From assembly GCF_001888185.1 (NCBI RefSeq), contig NZ_CP016364.1, positions 2,852,001-2,916,000 of the forward strand: a stretch of 64,000 nt of DNA, written 5' to 3'. The notes under the pieces are model-generated. The model saw only the letters and a list, made by a program, of their open reading frames with translations, did no database searches and was not told where the DNA came from. Position numbers and translations under genes: made by a program. Of the stretch, positions 45,907 to 57,800 are shown piece after piece (position 1 is the stretch's first letter; each line of letters begins with the position of its first letter). This DNA comes from Phaeobacter porticola (lineage in GTDB: Bacteria > Pseudomonadota > Alphaproteobacteria > Rhodobacterales > Rhodobacteraceae).

Positions 45907-45942
45907 CGACCATCACCGCATTAACGACCATCACCGCATTAA
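45907..45942. repeat. 18-bp perfect tandem repeat
   Basis: Two adjacent copies of CGACCATCACCGCATTAA, just beyond the glucokinase terminator. It could be a duplication slip; no function is evident. Confidence 0.7.
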
Positions 45943-45972
45943 AAAGGCCCCGGCGTTATGCGCCGGGGCCTT
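45939..45972 (-). terminator. Terminator of glucokinase gene
   Basis: AAGGCCCCGGCG pairs with CGCCGGGGCCTT around a five-base loop; on the minus strand a T-run follows. It is about 30 bases after the glk stop. Confidence 0.9.
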
Positions 45973-46001
45973 ATGGTAAGGTTTCAAGGCCGTTCTGGGT
46001 G

Positions 46002-46952
46002 TTAGCCAGCACCGCCTGCGACATCAATGGCAAAGCGCGCCGCCCCACTGACGCCTGCGGCGTCATCAGTGATCAGCCACAGCGGCGTGGTCTCACAGCG
46101 GCTCTGCACGCCAGTGGCAGGTTGCAGGAAACTGTTCAAAAAGTCCTCGCGCGCAGGGGTCCCCAAAACACCCCGTGCCACGCTGCCGGCAAAGAAAATC
46201 CCCTGCCCCGGCATATAGGTCGGCACCAGCTCACGGGCGAAGTGACCCAACAGACGCGCCCAAGAGGTCACGGTATGGGCCGCCGCGCTTGTACTGTCGT
46301 CCTGATAGGCCGCCACAATCTGTGCGCCGCCCTCGGCTGCGACGCCGTGTAACGCCTGATGATAGCGCACCAGTCCACGACCCGAAAACAGATCCTCATT
46401 GGTGGCAAATTCGCCGATTTTATCCCCCAACAGCGCTGCCAGATCCCTGGCGACAGGGGCCGACAGGCTGGTATGGCCCATCTCGGCCTCGGCGGTGTGG
46501 CCATCAACGGATAGCGAGACATTGAACCCAGTGCCGATCCCGGCGACCAGCGCCTGCTTGCCCCGCTGATGACCAGCACGCAGCGACGACAGCTGACCGG
46601 GGATCAAGGCAGGCAAGGAATGGCCCAACGCCGCCAGATCATTGATCACATCCACTCGTGCATTTTCACCCAATTGCAGCTGCTGTGCCAGGCCAGCCGT
46701 CGTACCGTGCCAATTCCGATTGGTCAGCTGGTATTCATCGCCGTAGACAGGCCCTGCCACAGCGATACATGCCCCCGCCAGCGACGGCAGGTCTGGTTGC
46801 GCACAATAGGCCGCCAGCACGTCGTCCAGACTCGAGAAACTGTCGTTGGCAAAGCTCTGCAACGCAGTGACACCGATTTCAGGACCGGCAAGCGCCAACC
46901 GCGTGTTACTGCCGCCCACGTCGCCAACCAGCACTGTTATGTCCGTGCTCAT
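46002..46952 (-). CDS. glk: Glucokinase
   Basis: Glk phosphorylates glucose to glucose-6-phosphate with ATP. The 316-aa protein has the N-terminal phosphate loop LVGDVGGSNTRLALAG, IAVAGPVYGDEYQLTNRNW, VINDLAALGHSL, VAGIGTGFNVSL, and EAEMGHTSL, in the order of the bacterial glucokinase (COG0837) type. AAAGGCAG precedes the ATG. It is monocistronic and divergent from the glycosyltransferase operon starting at 47113. Confidence 0.93.
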   Translation of the reverse strand: MSTDITVLVGDVGGSNTRLALAGPEIGVTALQSFANDSFSSLDDVLAAYCAQPDLPSLAGACIAVAGPVYGDEYQLTNRNWHGTTAGLAQQLQLGENARVDVINDLAALGHSLPALIPGQLSSLRAGHQRGKQALVAGIGTGFNVSLSVDGHTAEAEMGHTSLSAPVARDLAALLGDKIGEFATNEDLFSGRGLVRYHQALHGVAAEGGAQIVAAYQDDSTSAAAHTVTSWARLLGHFARELVPTYMPGQGIFFAGSVARGVLGTPAREDFLNSFLQPATGVQSRCETTPLWLITDDAAGVSGAARFAIDVAGGAG

Positions 46953-47112
46953 GTGCTCTGCCTTTCTGATGTCGAATTTGGCGAGACACTGCCGTATTCG
47001 ATGGCTAAATGCAATTGGAGCTGCGCGGATTGTTTAGGCGCTAACATAACTCATACACCTTGCCAGATGGGCATGTTTTTGCGCAACTTGTGCCAATCGA
47101 TCAGGAAACACG

Positions 47113-48207
47113 ATGACAGGCACAGATGACGGCGCGCAGCATCCGCAGGAAAATCGCACCCGCCCGCGCGGCAACGGCGTAGCCGCGCGCCTGTCGGGCC
47201 TGTGGGACCGGTATGTGGCCCTGCCTGGCGACCGGTTACGGTTCAGCGCCTCCGTGCGCCATATCTCTGGTCCGCGCCAACCTAAGTCCACGCCGGATGC
47301 GGTTACGGTGATCGCATTAGTGCGTGACGGGGCCTATTATCTGGATGTGTTTCTGAGCCACTACCGCGCCCTTGGGGTTACGCATTTTGTGTTCTGCGAC
47401 ACCGGTTCAGCAGATGGGACGCTGGCACGGCTGGCGGCGGAACCTGATGTCACCGTGTTGCAATCCTTGCTGCCCTGGGGCCGGTTTGAAAACATGTTCC
47501 GTGGCTATGCCGCCCGGAGGTTCTGTCAGGACCGCTGGTGTCTTTTTGCTGACATGGACGAGATCCTGGAGTTTGAGGGGCAGAACGCGGCCGGATTGCC
47601 TGGATTGATCACCTATCTCGAGCGTCACGGGTATACTGCTATGATGGCGCAAATGCTGGAGATGTTTCCCAATGCCCCGCTCACCACAGTGGCGGATCTG
47701 TCTTATCGCGCTGTTCAGGATCAATTCTGCCACTATGACATCACAGCGGTGCGCGCCCTGCCTTACGACAGCAAAGCGACAGGGCTGTCGTATTTCCTGC
47801 AACAGAATGAACTGCCAGACACAGCAGAGCCAAAAATGCAGTTTGATGGCATTCGTGGTGCCGTTTTTGGCGAGCGTTGCTGCCTTAGCAAGCATCCTCT
47901 GGTTCATATTGGTGAGGGGGTTGCTCCGGCGGTTCATCCGCATCTGTCCACGGGTGTCCGGGTTGCAGATGTCATGGCCGTTCTGAAACACTACAAATTC
48001 GCCAACAACGCCCTGGCCAGAGACCGTGCATCCCAGTCGAGCGAGGCCATTCCACATGGCGAAGATGCGCTGCGTGTGGCCGGATTTTCCGCCGATCCCG
48101 ATCTATCGCTTTGGTCCACTGCGGCGCAGGTCTATGAGGGTCCGGCGCTGTTGCGCGCGCAGGGATTTGTGCAACTGGCCCCTCGCTATCTGAAGGAAAT
48201 CACATAA
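47113..48207 (+). CDS. Glycosyltransferase, GT2-like (Glyco_tranf_2_4 type)
   Basis: A 364-aa cytoplasmic glycosyltransferase with a GT-A start VTVIALVRDGAYYLDVFLSHYRALGVTHFVFCDTGSADGTLARL and a DxD-type motif FADMDEILEF (about residue 145). This family of short-chain GT2 proteins adds sugars to polysaccharide or glycolipid. It lacks membrane segments. It is the first gene of the exopolysaccharide-like part of the locus and overlaps the next gene by one base (TAATG). Confidence 0.85.
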   Translation: MTGTDDGAQHPQENRTRPRGNGVAARLSGLWDRYVALPGDRLRFSASVRHISGPRQPKSTPDAVTVIALVRDGAYYLDVFLSHYRALGVTHFVFCDTGSADGTLARLAAEPDVTVLQSLLPWGRFENMFRGYAARRFCQDRWCLFADMDEILEFEGQNAAGLPGLITYLERHGYTAMMAQMLEMFPNAPLTTVADLSYRAVQDQFCHYDITAVRALPYDSKATGLSYFLQQNELPDTAEPKMQFDGIRGAVFGERCCLSKHPLVHIGEGVAPAVHPHLSTGVRVADVMAVLKHYKFANNALARDRASQSSEAIPHGEDALRVAGFSADPDLSLWSTAAQVYEGPALLRAQGFVQLAPRYLKEIT

Positions 48208-49196
48208 TGAATGGTGACCGAGACGCAGCGGCCCCGCCCGTCTCCGCGACGCCCTATGTCGACGCCGTCGTAATCGGCCGGAACGAGGGCGCACGATTGG
48301 TCAGCTGCCTGCGCAGTTTGCAAGGGCAGGTGCGGCAGGTGATCTACGTTGACAGCGGCTCGACCGACGGATCTGTAGCAGCGGCAGAGGCCTTGGGCGC
48401 GCATGCGATCTCGCTTGATATGAGCGAAGGTTTCACCGCCGCCCGCGCCCGCAACGCAGGTCTCGCACATCTGGCGGGGGATTGCACCTATGTGCAATTG
48501 GTGGACGCCGACTGCGATGTCGCTGTCGGCTGGATTCCTCTCGCCAAGTCTCGGCTGGAGGCAGATGCAAAGCTGGCCGTCGCCTGTGGCCGTCGCCGTG
48601 AACGCCATCCCGAAGCGTCGATTTACAATCAGCTTTGCGATCACGAATGGAATACGCCAATTGGCCCGACCAAGGCCTGCGGTGGCGACGCCCTGATGCG
48701 GCTGGCGGCCCTGAAGGAGGTCGGCGGATATCGCAACGACCTGATTGCTGGCGAAGAACCGGAGCTGTGCCTGCGTCTCGCACGGGCCAGTTGGGGCATT
48801 TGGCGGCTGGATGCAGAGATGACCCTGCATGACGCGCAAATGTACCGGTTTTCGCAATGGTGGCAACGCAGCCGTCGTGCTGGTTTTGCCTTTGCAGAGG
48901 GTGCAGCGCTGCATGGAACCGCGCCTGAGCGTCATTGGGTTGCAGAAACCCGGCGGGCATTGATTTGGGGCGCGGGATTGCCATTGGGTATTTTGTTGTT
49001 GGCCCTGATGTTTACCAGCTGGGCCTTGCTTCTGGCACTGATCTATCCGGCGCAATGGCTGCGCCTGTCGCGCCGAATGGGGGTGACGCGCGCGCTCTAT
49101 TCGGTGCTTGGCAAATTTGCCGAGGCACAGGGCGCGCTTGAATTCCACTGGCTGCGCCTTCGTGGCCGCAACCGTGGTCTGCTGGAATACAAATGA
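48207..49196 (+). CDS. Family 2 glycosyltransferase with C-terminal membrane segments
   Basis: A 329-aa GT2: VDAVVIGRNEGARLVSCLRSLQGQVRQVIYVDSGSTDGSVAAAEALG, DxD-like LVDADCDV (about residue 99), then AGEEPELCLRLARASWGIWRLDAEMTLHD as in dolichyl/undecaprenyl-type glycosyltransferases. Two hydrophobic segments near the end (WGAGLPLGILLLALMFTSWALLLALIYP) anchor it to the membrane. GAAGGA lies before the ATG. It is coupled to the previous gene and convergent with the WecG-like gene. Confidence 0.88.
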   Translation: MNGDRDAAAPPVSATPYVDAVVIGRNEGARLVSCLRSLQGQVRQVIYVDSGSTDGSVAAAEALGAHAISLDMSEGFTAARARNAGLAHLAGDCTYVQLVDADCDVAVGWIPLAKSRLEADAKLAVACGRRRERHPEASIYNQLCDHEWNTPIGPTKACGGDALMRLAALKEVGGYRNDLIAGEEPELCLRLARASWGIWRLDAEMTLHDAQMYRFSQWWQRSRRAGFAFAEGAALHGTAPERHWVAETRRALIWGAGLPLGILLLALMFTSWALLLALIYPAQWLRLSRRMGVTRALYSVLGKFAEAQGALEFHWLRLRGRNRGLLEYK

Positions 49197-49224
49197 TCCC
49201 ACGTGAATACGGGCTTGGGCCGTT

Positions 49225-49977
49225 TCAGGGGTGACGCAAGCGCAGTGCATGCAATAGCTGCCCCGGCAGGATCGCAAGACAGCGCAAATAGCGTGGCCCA
49301 AGCCTGCGCGGACTGCTGAGCGCCCGCCACAGCCATTCAAGCGCCAGTTTGCGAACCCATTCCGGCGCACGTTTCTGATGACCCCCCAGAAAATCCAAGC
49401 CAGCCCCAACAGAGGCAAACCCCACCTCTGGCGCAAGAGCCCGGCCACGGGCCGCCATGGCTTCCTGCTTGGGGGCCCCAAGAGCCAGGAAGCAGAGGCC
49501 GATCTGTCGGCGTCCAAGTTCTGACAGGATTTTCGCCGCCTCCTCTCCACTGGGATCAAACACCCCAGACGGCGCGTGACACCAGGCGACCTCCAATCCG
49601 GGCACCTCAGCGATAAGCGCCTCGGACGCATCCTTGAGGGCCTTATCAGTGCTGCCCACCAATGCGATTGGCACCCCGGCGCGCGCCGCCCAGCGGCACA
49701 AGGGCACGACCATGTCCGACCCCGGCATCAGTTCCACTGGCCGCTGTGCAAGCTGCGACAGCCAGACAATTGGCCGCCCGTCTGCCACGACAAAATCCTG
49801 CGCCGCGTACGCCTTAAGAAAGTCACCAGAGGCCCGCATCTTTACCAGGTGGTCGAGGTTCACTGTCGCCAGCGCAAAGCCGCGCCGGGTCTGAAAATGC
49901 CCCATCACAGCCTGCTCTAGCCGGGCGGCATCGGCTATATTCACCTCGATCCGCACATCATCAATTTCAAAATACAC
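49225..49977 (-). CDS. WecG/TagA/CpsF-family glycosyltransferase
   Basis: A 250-aa member of the GT26 family, which transfers N-acetylmannosamine-type sugars to lipid carriers in teichoic acid, ECA or capsule synthesis. Signature pieces: ATVNLDHLVKMRASGDFLKAYAAQDFVVADGRPIVWLS, SDMVVPLCRWAARAGVPIALVGSTD, FLALGAPKQEAMA and ASVGAGLDFLGGHQKRAPEWVRKLALEWLWR. The GTG at 49977 has GAGGGGG five bases upstream and is preferred to the ATG at 50019. It lies within a locus of polysaccharide genes on the opposite strand. Confidence 0.88.
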   Translation of the reverse strand: MYFEIDDVRIEVNIADAARLEQAVMGHFQTRRGFALATVNLDHLVKMRASGDFLKAYAAQDFVVADGRPIVWLSQLAQRPVELMPGSDMVVPLCRWAARAGVPIALVGSTDKALKDASEALIAEVPGLEVAWCHAPSGVFDPSGEEAAKILSELGRRQIGLCFLALGAPKQEAMAARGRALAPEVGFASVGAGLDFLGGHQKRAPEWVRKLALEWLWRALSSPRRLGPRYLRCLAILPGQLLHALRLRHP

Positions 49978-50151
49978 GTCTACCCCCTCATGCCCCGTCC
50001 AGCGCTGCCCATGTGCCACCCCTCTTCGATCACACGGCCTTGCGTCTCATTCAAGAGTTTACCTCAGACGACGAATGCGGGCGACATTGGGCGGATCTAA
50101 AGCTAAGCTTATGACCACGAGGGGCAAAAAAGAACGTAGGACCCGCAATCA

Positions 50152-51615
50152 ATGCCAAATGCACTGGCATATCTGATGCTGATCGCCTGGCCGGTGATCG
50201 CGTATCATCTGTTTCGGCGTCTGCCGCTGCAACAGGCGATTTTATGGTGTGTGATCGGCGGCTATCTGTTTCTACCGCCGTTGGCCGTATTCGACCTGCC
50301 GCTGGTCCCAGACATGGACAAGGATTCCATTCCCGCGGTCGTGGCCTTTGTGATCTGTGTCTACGTACTGGGCCACAAGGTGGAGATCTGGCCACGCCAT
50401 CCCGCAATGCGGGCACTGGTGGCGATATTTCTGGGCTCTGTCATCGCGACGGTTATGACCAACGGCGATCCGATTGTGTTCCGCGTAATTGAAAACGCCG
50501 AACCCATCGTTTTCCCCACCTATGCGTTGCCCGGTTTGCGGTGGCGCGATCTTGGGTCGGTGATGATCAACCAGTTCATCGTTCTTCTGCCCTTCTTTCT
50601 GGCGCGACGATACTTGTCGCATCCTGACCAACAGCGTCAGTTGGTTATAGTGCTGATGGTGGCTGGGCTGGTATACTCGATCCCCTCGCTGATCGAGGTG
50701 CGTTTTAGCCCGCAGGTCAATACCTGGATCTATGGTTTCTTCCAGCATGACTTTAGCCAAACCATGCGGCAAGGCGGGTTCCGGCCCATCGTATTCCTGC
50801 CCCACAGCCTGTGGCTGGCGCTGTTCATGCTGATGTCGGTACTGGCAGCAACTGCGCTCGCCCGTAGTTCAAAAGCTCCGGACCAACGGCGTTTCGCAAT
50901 GGCCGCCCTCTATCTTTTTGGGGTGTTGATCCTATGCAAGAGCATCGCATCGCTGGTCTATGGCCTTGTGTTTACGCCCTTTGTGGCAATGGCCTCATAT
51001 CGGATGCAGATGCGTCTGGCTCTGATCCTGGGGGTCATTGCCATTGTCTATCCCATGTTGCGCAACCTTGATTTGGTGCCGGTGGATGCCATTCTGGCAC
51101 AGGCACAGGCCTTTAGCCCTGAACGTGCACACTCATTGGGGTTTCGCTTTACCAATGAGGCCCTAATGCTGGATCGCACAGCTGAGAAACCCTGGTTCGG
51201 CTGGGGCGGCTGGGGCCGCAATCTGGTGCGTAATCTGGAAAGCGGAGAAATCGAGTCCATTCCAGACGGGCGTTGGATTCTGGTGTTCGGCACCTTTGGC
51301 TGGGTGGGCTACATTGCTGAAATGGGCCTGCTCGCCGGACCGTTGGTGCTGCTGTGGCAACAGATCCGCAAACATGCCGCCGCTACGCTTTCTCCCTTTG
51401 CCGCGCCGTTGGCGTTGATGCTGGCGGCCACTTTGGTCGATATGCTTTTGAACGCCACACTGACACCCGTGACCTGGCTCTGTGCGGGATCGGTGCTAGG
51501 CTACGCTGAGCGGTTGCGATACCCCGGTCTCTTCACGCCCAAACGGCAATTGTTCGATGGCAATCAGGCGCTGGCCACTGCGCCACCGCCACGCAAACGG
51601 CGCAGCGTGCTATGA
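50152..51615 (+). CDS. O-antigen ligase / Wzy-like polymerase membrane protein
   Basis: A 487-aa multi-spanning membrane protein with about ten to twelve hydrophobic segments, a large periplasmic loop between about residues 320 and 390, and the arrangement of Wzy polymerases and O-antigen ligases. The loop holds LGFRFTNEALMLDRTAEKPWFGWGGWGRN, resembling the conserved ligase region (an Arg-rich loop then a Trp-Gly-rich segment). The role is assembly or transfer of a lipid-linked glycan; the substrate is not readable. It is the last gene before the PKS, 257 bases upstream. Confidence 0.8.
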   Translation: MPNALAYLMLIAWPVIAYHLFRRLPLQQAILWCVIGGYLFLPPLAVFDLPLVPDMDKDSIPAVVAFVICVYVLGHKVEIWPRHPAMRALVAIFLGSVIATVMTNGDPIVFRVIENAEPIVFPTYALPGLRWRDLGSVMINQFIVLLPFFLARRYLSHPDQQRQLVIVLMVAGLVYSIPSLIEVRFSPQVNTWIYGFFQHDFSQTMRQGGFRPIVFLPHSLWLALFMLMSVLAATALARSSKAPDQRRFAMAALYLFGVLILCKSIASLVYGLVFTPFVAMASYRMQMRLALILGVIAIVYPMLRNLDLVPVDAILAQAQAFSPERAHSLGFRFTNEALMLDRTAEKPWFGWGGWGRNLVRNLESGEIESIPDGRWILVFGTFGWVGYIAEMGLLAGPLVLLWQQIRKHAAATLSPFAAPLALMLAATLVDMLLNATLTPVTWLCAGSVLGYAERLRYPGLFTPKRQLFDGNQALATAPPPRKRRSVL

Positions 51616-51872
51616 TGCCGCATTATTTTCGCAATTTTGGCAGGATTGGACACAATCCGTCCCTAACGATACCGTATATCTTTTGCAGGGTTCACATTGC
51701 GAACAGGGTTTTCCGTCGGCTTGGGGGCCAGCGGGCGAACGCCCTTTTCACAGATTGGGGACCAATTCTTGCCACTGTTGCAGGACCACCCGAATAGGGC
51801 GGTCAGTATTGTTAATTGGTTGGGGCTATGTCCGGTGCTGCATTCAGGGCCGGGCACATGATTTGAGGACGA
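51616..51872. promoter_or_regulatory. Upstream region of the PKS-NRPS operon
   Basis: A 257-base gap, less GC-rich than its neighbours, likely holding the PKS promoter. GGATTG and CAATCC (51643-51658, four-base spacer) form a short inverted repeat just after the ligase-like gene. No gene is seen. Confidence 0.4.
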
Positions 51873-54800
51873 TTGGGGCAATTGAAGACATCTGGGAACA
51901 CCACGGATCGCACTCCGTTCGATGCCTCGCGGTACAGCGGGGATATCGCCATTGTGGGTATGTCACTCTGCGTGCCGGGTGCCCAGTCTCCCGGCGCATT
52001 CTGGCAAAATCTGCGCGACGGCGTGGAATCCATCCACCCCGTCAGCGAAACCGATCTGCTGGCCGCTGGTGAAGATGCAGACACAATTTCCGATCCCAAC
52101 TATGTGGCAGCAACAGCTGCACTAGATGGGTATGCGGAGTTTGACGCCGATTTTTTTGGTTTCAGCCCGAAGGAAGCCGCGATCCTTGACCCCCAACACC
52201 GCAAATTTCTGGAGGTTGCCTGGAACGCGATGGAGGATGCCGGTCATCCCCCCGAGAGTCTTGACGGTCCGATCGGGGTCTATGCCGGCTGCGGCATGGG
52301 AAGTTATTTCTACTTCAACATCTGCTCCAACAAGTCGCTGGTCGATGATGTGGGTATGTTCCTGCTGCGCCATACTGGCAACGACAAGGATTTCCTGTCC
52401 ACCCGCGTCAGCCATGTGTTCAATCTAAAAGGCCCGTCGGTGAACATTCAGACCGCCTGCTCAACCTCGCTGGTGGCAGTGCATTACGCCAGCAAGGCGC
52501 TGCGCGAGGGCGAGTGTGAGATGGCCCTTGCCGGAGGCGTCACGATTGAGCTGCCGCAGGGCCGGGGCTACCTGTTCAAGGAGAACGAAATCCTGTCACC
52601 GGACGGCCACTGCCATGCGTTTGACCACCGTGCGCAGGGGACCGTTTTTGGCTCCGGCGCGGGGGCGGTTGCATTGCGCCGTCTGGAGGATGCGCTGGCG
52701 GATGGCGATCACATCTGGGCCGTCATCAAGGGTTCGGCGATCAACAATGACGGCGCCGACAAGGCCGGCTATCTGGCCCCTTCGGTTGAGGGGCAGGCCA
52801 GCGCCGTGCGACAGGCGCTGCGCGCCGCCAAGACCCCGACGGATACCATCGACTATGTCGAATGCCACGGCACCGGAACCTATCTGGGTGACCCGATTGA
52901 GGTCACGGCCCTGACCGAGGCCTACCGTGAGACCACGTCGGCGGTCGGCTATTGCCGCATCGGCTCGGTCAAAACCAATATCGGGCATCTGGATACGGCC
53001 GCCGGTGTGGCCGGGCTGATCAAGACAACGCTCGCGCTGCATCATGGCCAGATCCCGCCCAGCCTCGGCTATGAGGCTCCGAACCCTGCGATTGACTTCG
53101 AGACCTCGCCTTTTGTGGTCAATGACCACTTGCGCGACTGGACCTCTGCCAAAGGCCCCCGCCGTGCTGCGATCAATGCGCTGGGGGTCGGCGGTACCAA
53201 CGCCCATGTGGTTCTGGAACAGGCCAGCGCCCGCCCAGCCCCAGAAGAAAGTGACTTTCCATTCCAGGTCTTATGCCTCTCTGGTCATTCCAAGGCGGCG
53301 CTGAATGCCAACTCCGCCGCGCTCGCAGCACATCTGCGTGCCAATCCTGAATCACCGCTGGAGGATGTTGCCTATACTCTGAAAGAAGGTCGGCGTGGTT
53401 TTGGCAAACGGCGGGTGCTGGTGGCAGAAACCACCGCAGAGGCCGCTAATCTGCTGGAGGCCGGTGATCCACGTCGGGTATTTGATCATGACAGCGCCGG
53501 TGCGGAACCCGAAGTTGTCTTCATGTTCCCCGGCGGTGGCGCGCAGTATGCCGGCATGGCGCGGGATCTCTATGAAACTGAACCGGTTTTCGCCGATTGG
53601 ATGGACCGGGGGTTGGATCACCTTCAGGCGCAGCTTGATTACGATATTCGTGCGCTGTGGCTGCCGGAACCGGGCGACGAGGACGCCGCCAATGCAAGGT
53701 TGAAACAGCCATCGGTGCAGCTGCCGCTGATCATGATCGTGGAGTTTGCACTGGCGCAACTGTGGATCAGCTGGGGCGTACGCCCCGCCGCGCTGGTTGG
53801 TCACTCCATGGGGGAGAACACCGCAGCCTGTCTGGCCGGAGTACTGTCGTTTGAGGATTGCATCGATTTGGTGCTGCTGCGTGGGCGTTTGTTTGACAAA
53901 GTGCCTGCCGGTGGGATGCTGTCGATTTCTCTCCCGCTTGAGGAGGTGGAGGCCCGGCTTACCGCCGATCTGGACATCGCCAGCGTCAATGCGCCGCGAT
54001 TGACCGCCGTGTCCGGTCCACAAGACGCCCTTGATGCGCTATCGGCCACGCTCACCGCAGATGAAATCGATCACCAGCGCATTCAGATCGACATTGCCGC
54101 CCACAGCCGGATGTTAGAGGGCATTCTGGATGAGTATCGCCAATTCCTGCGCGGCTTGTCCCTGTCCGCACCCGGTCGTCCGATCCTGTCAAACCGCAGC
54201 GGTCAGATCCTGACCGACGCCGAGGCAACCAACCCAGACTATTGGGTCAGCCAGCTGCGCAATACGGTGATGTTTGCCGCCTGCATCGACCATCTGGCCG
54301 AGACACCAAACCGGATCTATCTGGAGGTCGGCCCCGGCAAGGCGCTGTCCTCGCTGGCGCAGATGGCCCCGGCGATCAAACCCGGTCAGGTGCTCAGCTC
54401 ACTACGTCACCCCGATCAGGACATGGCCGATGATGCCTATTTCTTTGGCGTGATTGGGCGTCTCTGGGCCTGTGGGCTTGATGCGGACTGGGATCAGATC
54501 TGGGGAGATGCCCGCCGTCAGCGCCTGCCCCTGCCAACCTATGCGTTTCAGCGCAGCCGCTATTTCATCGAACCCGCCAAAGACAACATGCCAGAGCAGG
54601 CGCAGATCGCCCCCGCACGCCATGACAACCTTGCCGACTGGGGCTATCGCCCAAGCTGGCGACCAGCGCTGGCGAACTGCGACCTGGATGTCGAGAGCGA
54701 GCTGGGTCAACAGCCGGAAACCTGGCTGCTGTTCGAGGATGACACCGGGCTGTGTGCCGATCTGGCCCCACGGCTAGAACAGGCAGGCCATAGGGTGGTA

Positions 54801-57800
54801 CGGGTGGCCCCTGGCGACACCTATGCACAGCTGAGCGAGACCCGCTATATGCTGGCCCCCGAACAGGGGCGCGCGGGCTATGATGCGCTACTAGCCGATC
54901 TGGCGCTGGCGGATCTGCTGCCCAGTCGTATCGGCCACTTCTGGCTGGTCACTGAGGGCGAGAGCTTCCGTCCCGGCGCTTCCTTCTTTGATCGCAATCT
55001 GGAAATGGGCTTTTATGCGCTGACCGCGTTGGGGCAGGCGCTGGCACAGATCGACCTGCCGCATCCGCTACATCTGGTTGTCTTTACCACCGGAGCAGCG
55101 CAGCTGCGGGGCGAACCCCTGCCCTACCCGGAAAAGGCAATGATTGCCGGTCCCGTCGGGGTACTACCGCGCGAAATTCCCGGTCTCAGCTGCGCCACGG
55201 TTGATATCGAGCTGCCGCAGCGCGCCACGGGTCTGCGTCGCTGGCTCTCTGATCCGGCGCCGCTTGATCTCAGCACCCGCCTGCTAGAGGACTTGATGGC
55301 GGATCCATCGAATGAAATCGCGCTCTGGCGTGGCGATAAGCGCTATGGGCTACGCTGGCGTATGCAACCGCTGCCAGAGACACCTGAGGGCACCAAGACA
55401 GTGCCACAGTTCCGCAAGGGTGGCACCTACCTGATCACCGGTGGGTACGGTGGTATCGGACGCACTATCGCGGCCGATCTGATGCAGACGTATGACGCCA
55501 ATGTCGTGCTGGTCTCGCGCGGCGGGTTGCCACCGCGCAATAACTGGGAAAGCTATCTGAACCGCCACAGCCCGGCCAATACAACCGCGCAACGCATCCG
55601 CGCGGTGATGGCACTTGACGCAATCGGCAAGGGCCGAGTGTTGCCGCTGGCCGCGGATGTCTGCAACAGCGAGCAAATGCGCGCCGCTGTTGCAACGGCT
55701 GAGGAGACTTTTGGCCCGATCACCGGCGTTATTCACGGTGCCGGGCAGATCAACGATGCGCCGGTTCTGGCCAAAACAGAGGAAGATATTGCCCAAGTCC
55801 TCGCCCCAAAGGTCAGCGGGCTGAGAGTTCTCGACGCCATCTTCGGCGCGGGTCAGCTGGAGTTGATGGTGCTGTTTTCCTCCTCTTCAACGGTGACGCG
55901 CCCGATTGGCCAGGTGGACTATGTCGCGGCCAATGAATACCTCAACGCCTTTGCCAAACATCGCACGGCTCTCTCCTCACCGGATCAGAGCACACATGTA
56001 GTCGCTGTCGACTGGGGTGTCTGGGCGGACGTCGGGATGGCGGCAGAGGCCCTCGGCGCACACCAGCCCGAGGCGGGCAGCGACCCCATCCCCTGCGATC
56101 AACCGCTGTTTGACAGCCGCCAATTTGCCCATGACGGCAGCTTGCTGTTTCACCGCCGATTGACCCGTGATCAGTGGGTTCTGGATGACCACCGCACCAG
56201 GGATGGCACCGCGCTGATCCCCGGTACTGGTTATATCGAATATGCCGCTGAGGCGCTGGCAGAGTTGGGTCATGACGCGCCTTTCGCGCTGCGCGATCTC
56301 TATTTCCTGCGACCTCTGGTGGTCACGGGAACACCTTGCGATATGATAGTCCGGTTGACCCCGGTGGAACGCGGCTATGACTTTGCGGTCTACAGCCGCA
56401 CCGCGGAAGGCTATGCGCTGCATGTACAGGCGCTGCTGGACACCGATATCGACGGGGGCAAACCTGCGCCGGTCGATATCGCTGAGCTGAGGCTCCGCAT
56501 GCCAGAGGTATCGGTGGCCACCCCCGCAGAACGACTGAAAACACCGCAGGAAGCGCATCTGAAATTCGGTCCTCGCTGGCATGTTCTGGAAGAGATACGC
56601 CACGGTGCTGCAGAAGGTCTTGCCCAGCTGAAACTGCCGCAGATTGCCGAGAAAGACGGAACACTGCTGCCCCCCGGGCTGATGGATCTGGCCACCGGCT
56701 GGGCCATTGATCTGGCCCCGGCCTATCGGGGCACCGCGCTTTGGGTGCCGGTATCCTATGACAGCATCCAGATCTTTGCCCCGCTGCCCATTGACCTGCT
56801 GAGCCATATGCGGCTGGTCGACAGCACCGCAAGTAGCGCACGGTTTGACATCACGCTGGCGGCAGCTGATGGCACTGTTGTGGCAGAAATCCGTGGGTTT
56901 CAAATGCAGCAGCTGCCCGGCGCGACCAATCTGGCCCCGGCAGAGGGCGCAGACGCCAGCGCTGAGGATCTGGGCCTGACCACCCCCGGCAGTGCGCAGC
57001 CCTTGTCACCGGAGGAACGTCGCCTTCACCGCAATATCGCCCAGGGGATCCGCGCCGAGGACGGCCCCGAGGCGCTGCGCCGTGCGCTTGCCACCGGGCT
57101 GTCGCAGGTGGTGGTCTCTTCGCTGGCGCTGCCGGATCTGATTGCACAGGCCGATCAACCACCGCCGCAGAATGCCGATACCAGCCAGAGCTTTGAGCGA
57201 CCACAACTGGACACCGATTACCTTGCCCCGCGCAATGCCGTGGAGGAAGACATCGCCGCTCAGTTCGCGCGCCTCCTTGGAGTGGCGCAGGTTGGGGTTG
57301 AGGACAGTTTCTTTGACCTCGGCGGTCATTCCCTGATCGCGGTCCGGCTTTTTGCGCAGATCAAGCGCAGCTTTGGCGTTGATCTGGCGATCTCCACCCT
57401 GTTTGAGGCCCCCTCGGTTGCCAAGCTGGCAGAGCTGGTGATTGCGCGCACTGGTGGCGGTCTCACCACCGAGACCCCGGTTGAGGCCACAGGCGACACA
57501 ACGGCTGAGGCCCCCAGCTACACCCATCTGGTCCAGCTGCATCCCGGTGATGGCACCGGGCGGCGGCCATTCTTCCTGGTGGCGGGCATGTTTGGCAATG
57601 TGCTGAACCTGCGCCATCTGGCGCTGATGGTTGGGAAGGACCGCCCCGTTTACGGGCTGCAGGCCCGCGGCCTGATCGGTGAGGATGCGCCACATGACCG
57701 TTTGGACGAGGCCGCACGCGATTATCTTGTGGAAATCCGCAGCGTCCAGCCCGACGGCCCTTATCTGCTGGGCGGGTTCTCCGGCGGCGGGCTGACCGCC

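Larger units (their letters stand above)
45631..46001. promoter_or_regulatory. Upstream region of the acyltransferase with inverted repeat
   Basis: Gap of about 370 bases. ACAACTAAA (45702-45710) and TTTAGTTGT (45721-45729) are perfect 9-bp arms with a 10-base spacer, about 70-100 bases upstream of the acyltransferase start, and overlap the palindrome TTGTTAACAA (45697-45706). The section 45731-45906 shows no gene. Further on are an 18-bp tandem repeat and the glk terminator. Confidence 0.45.
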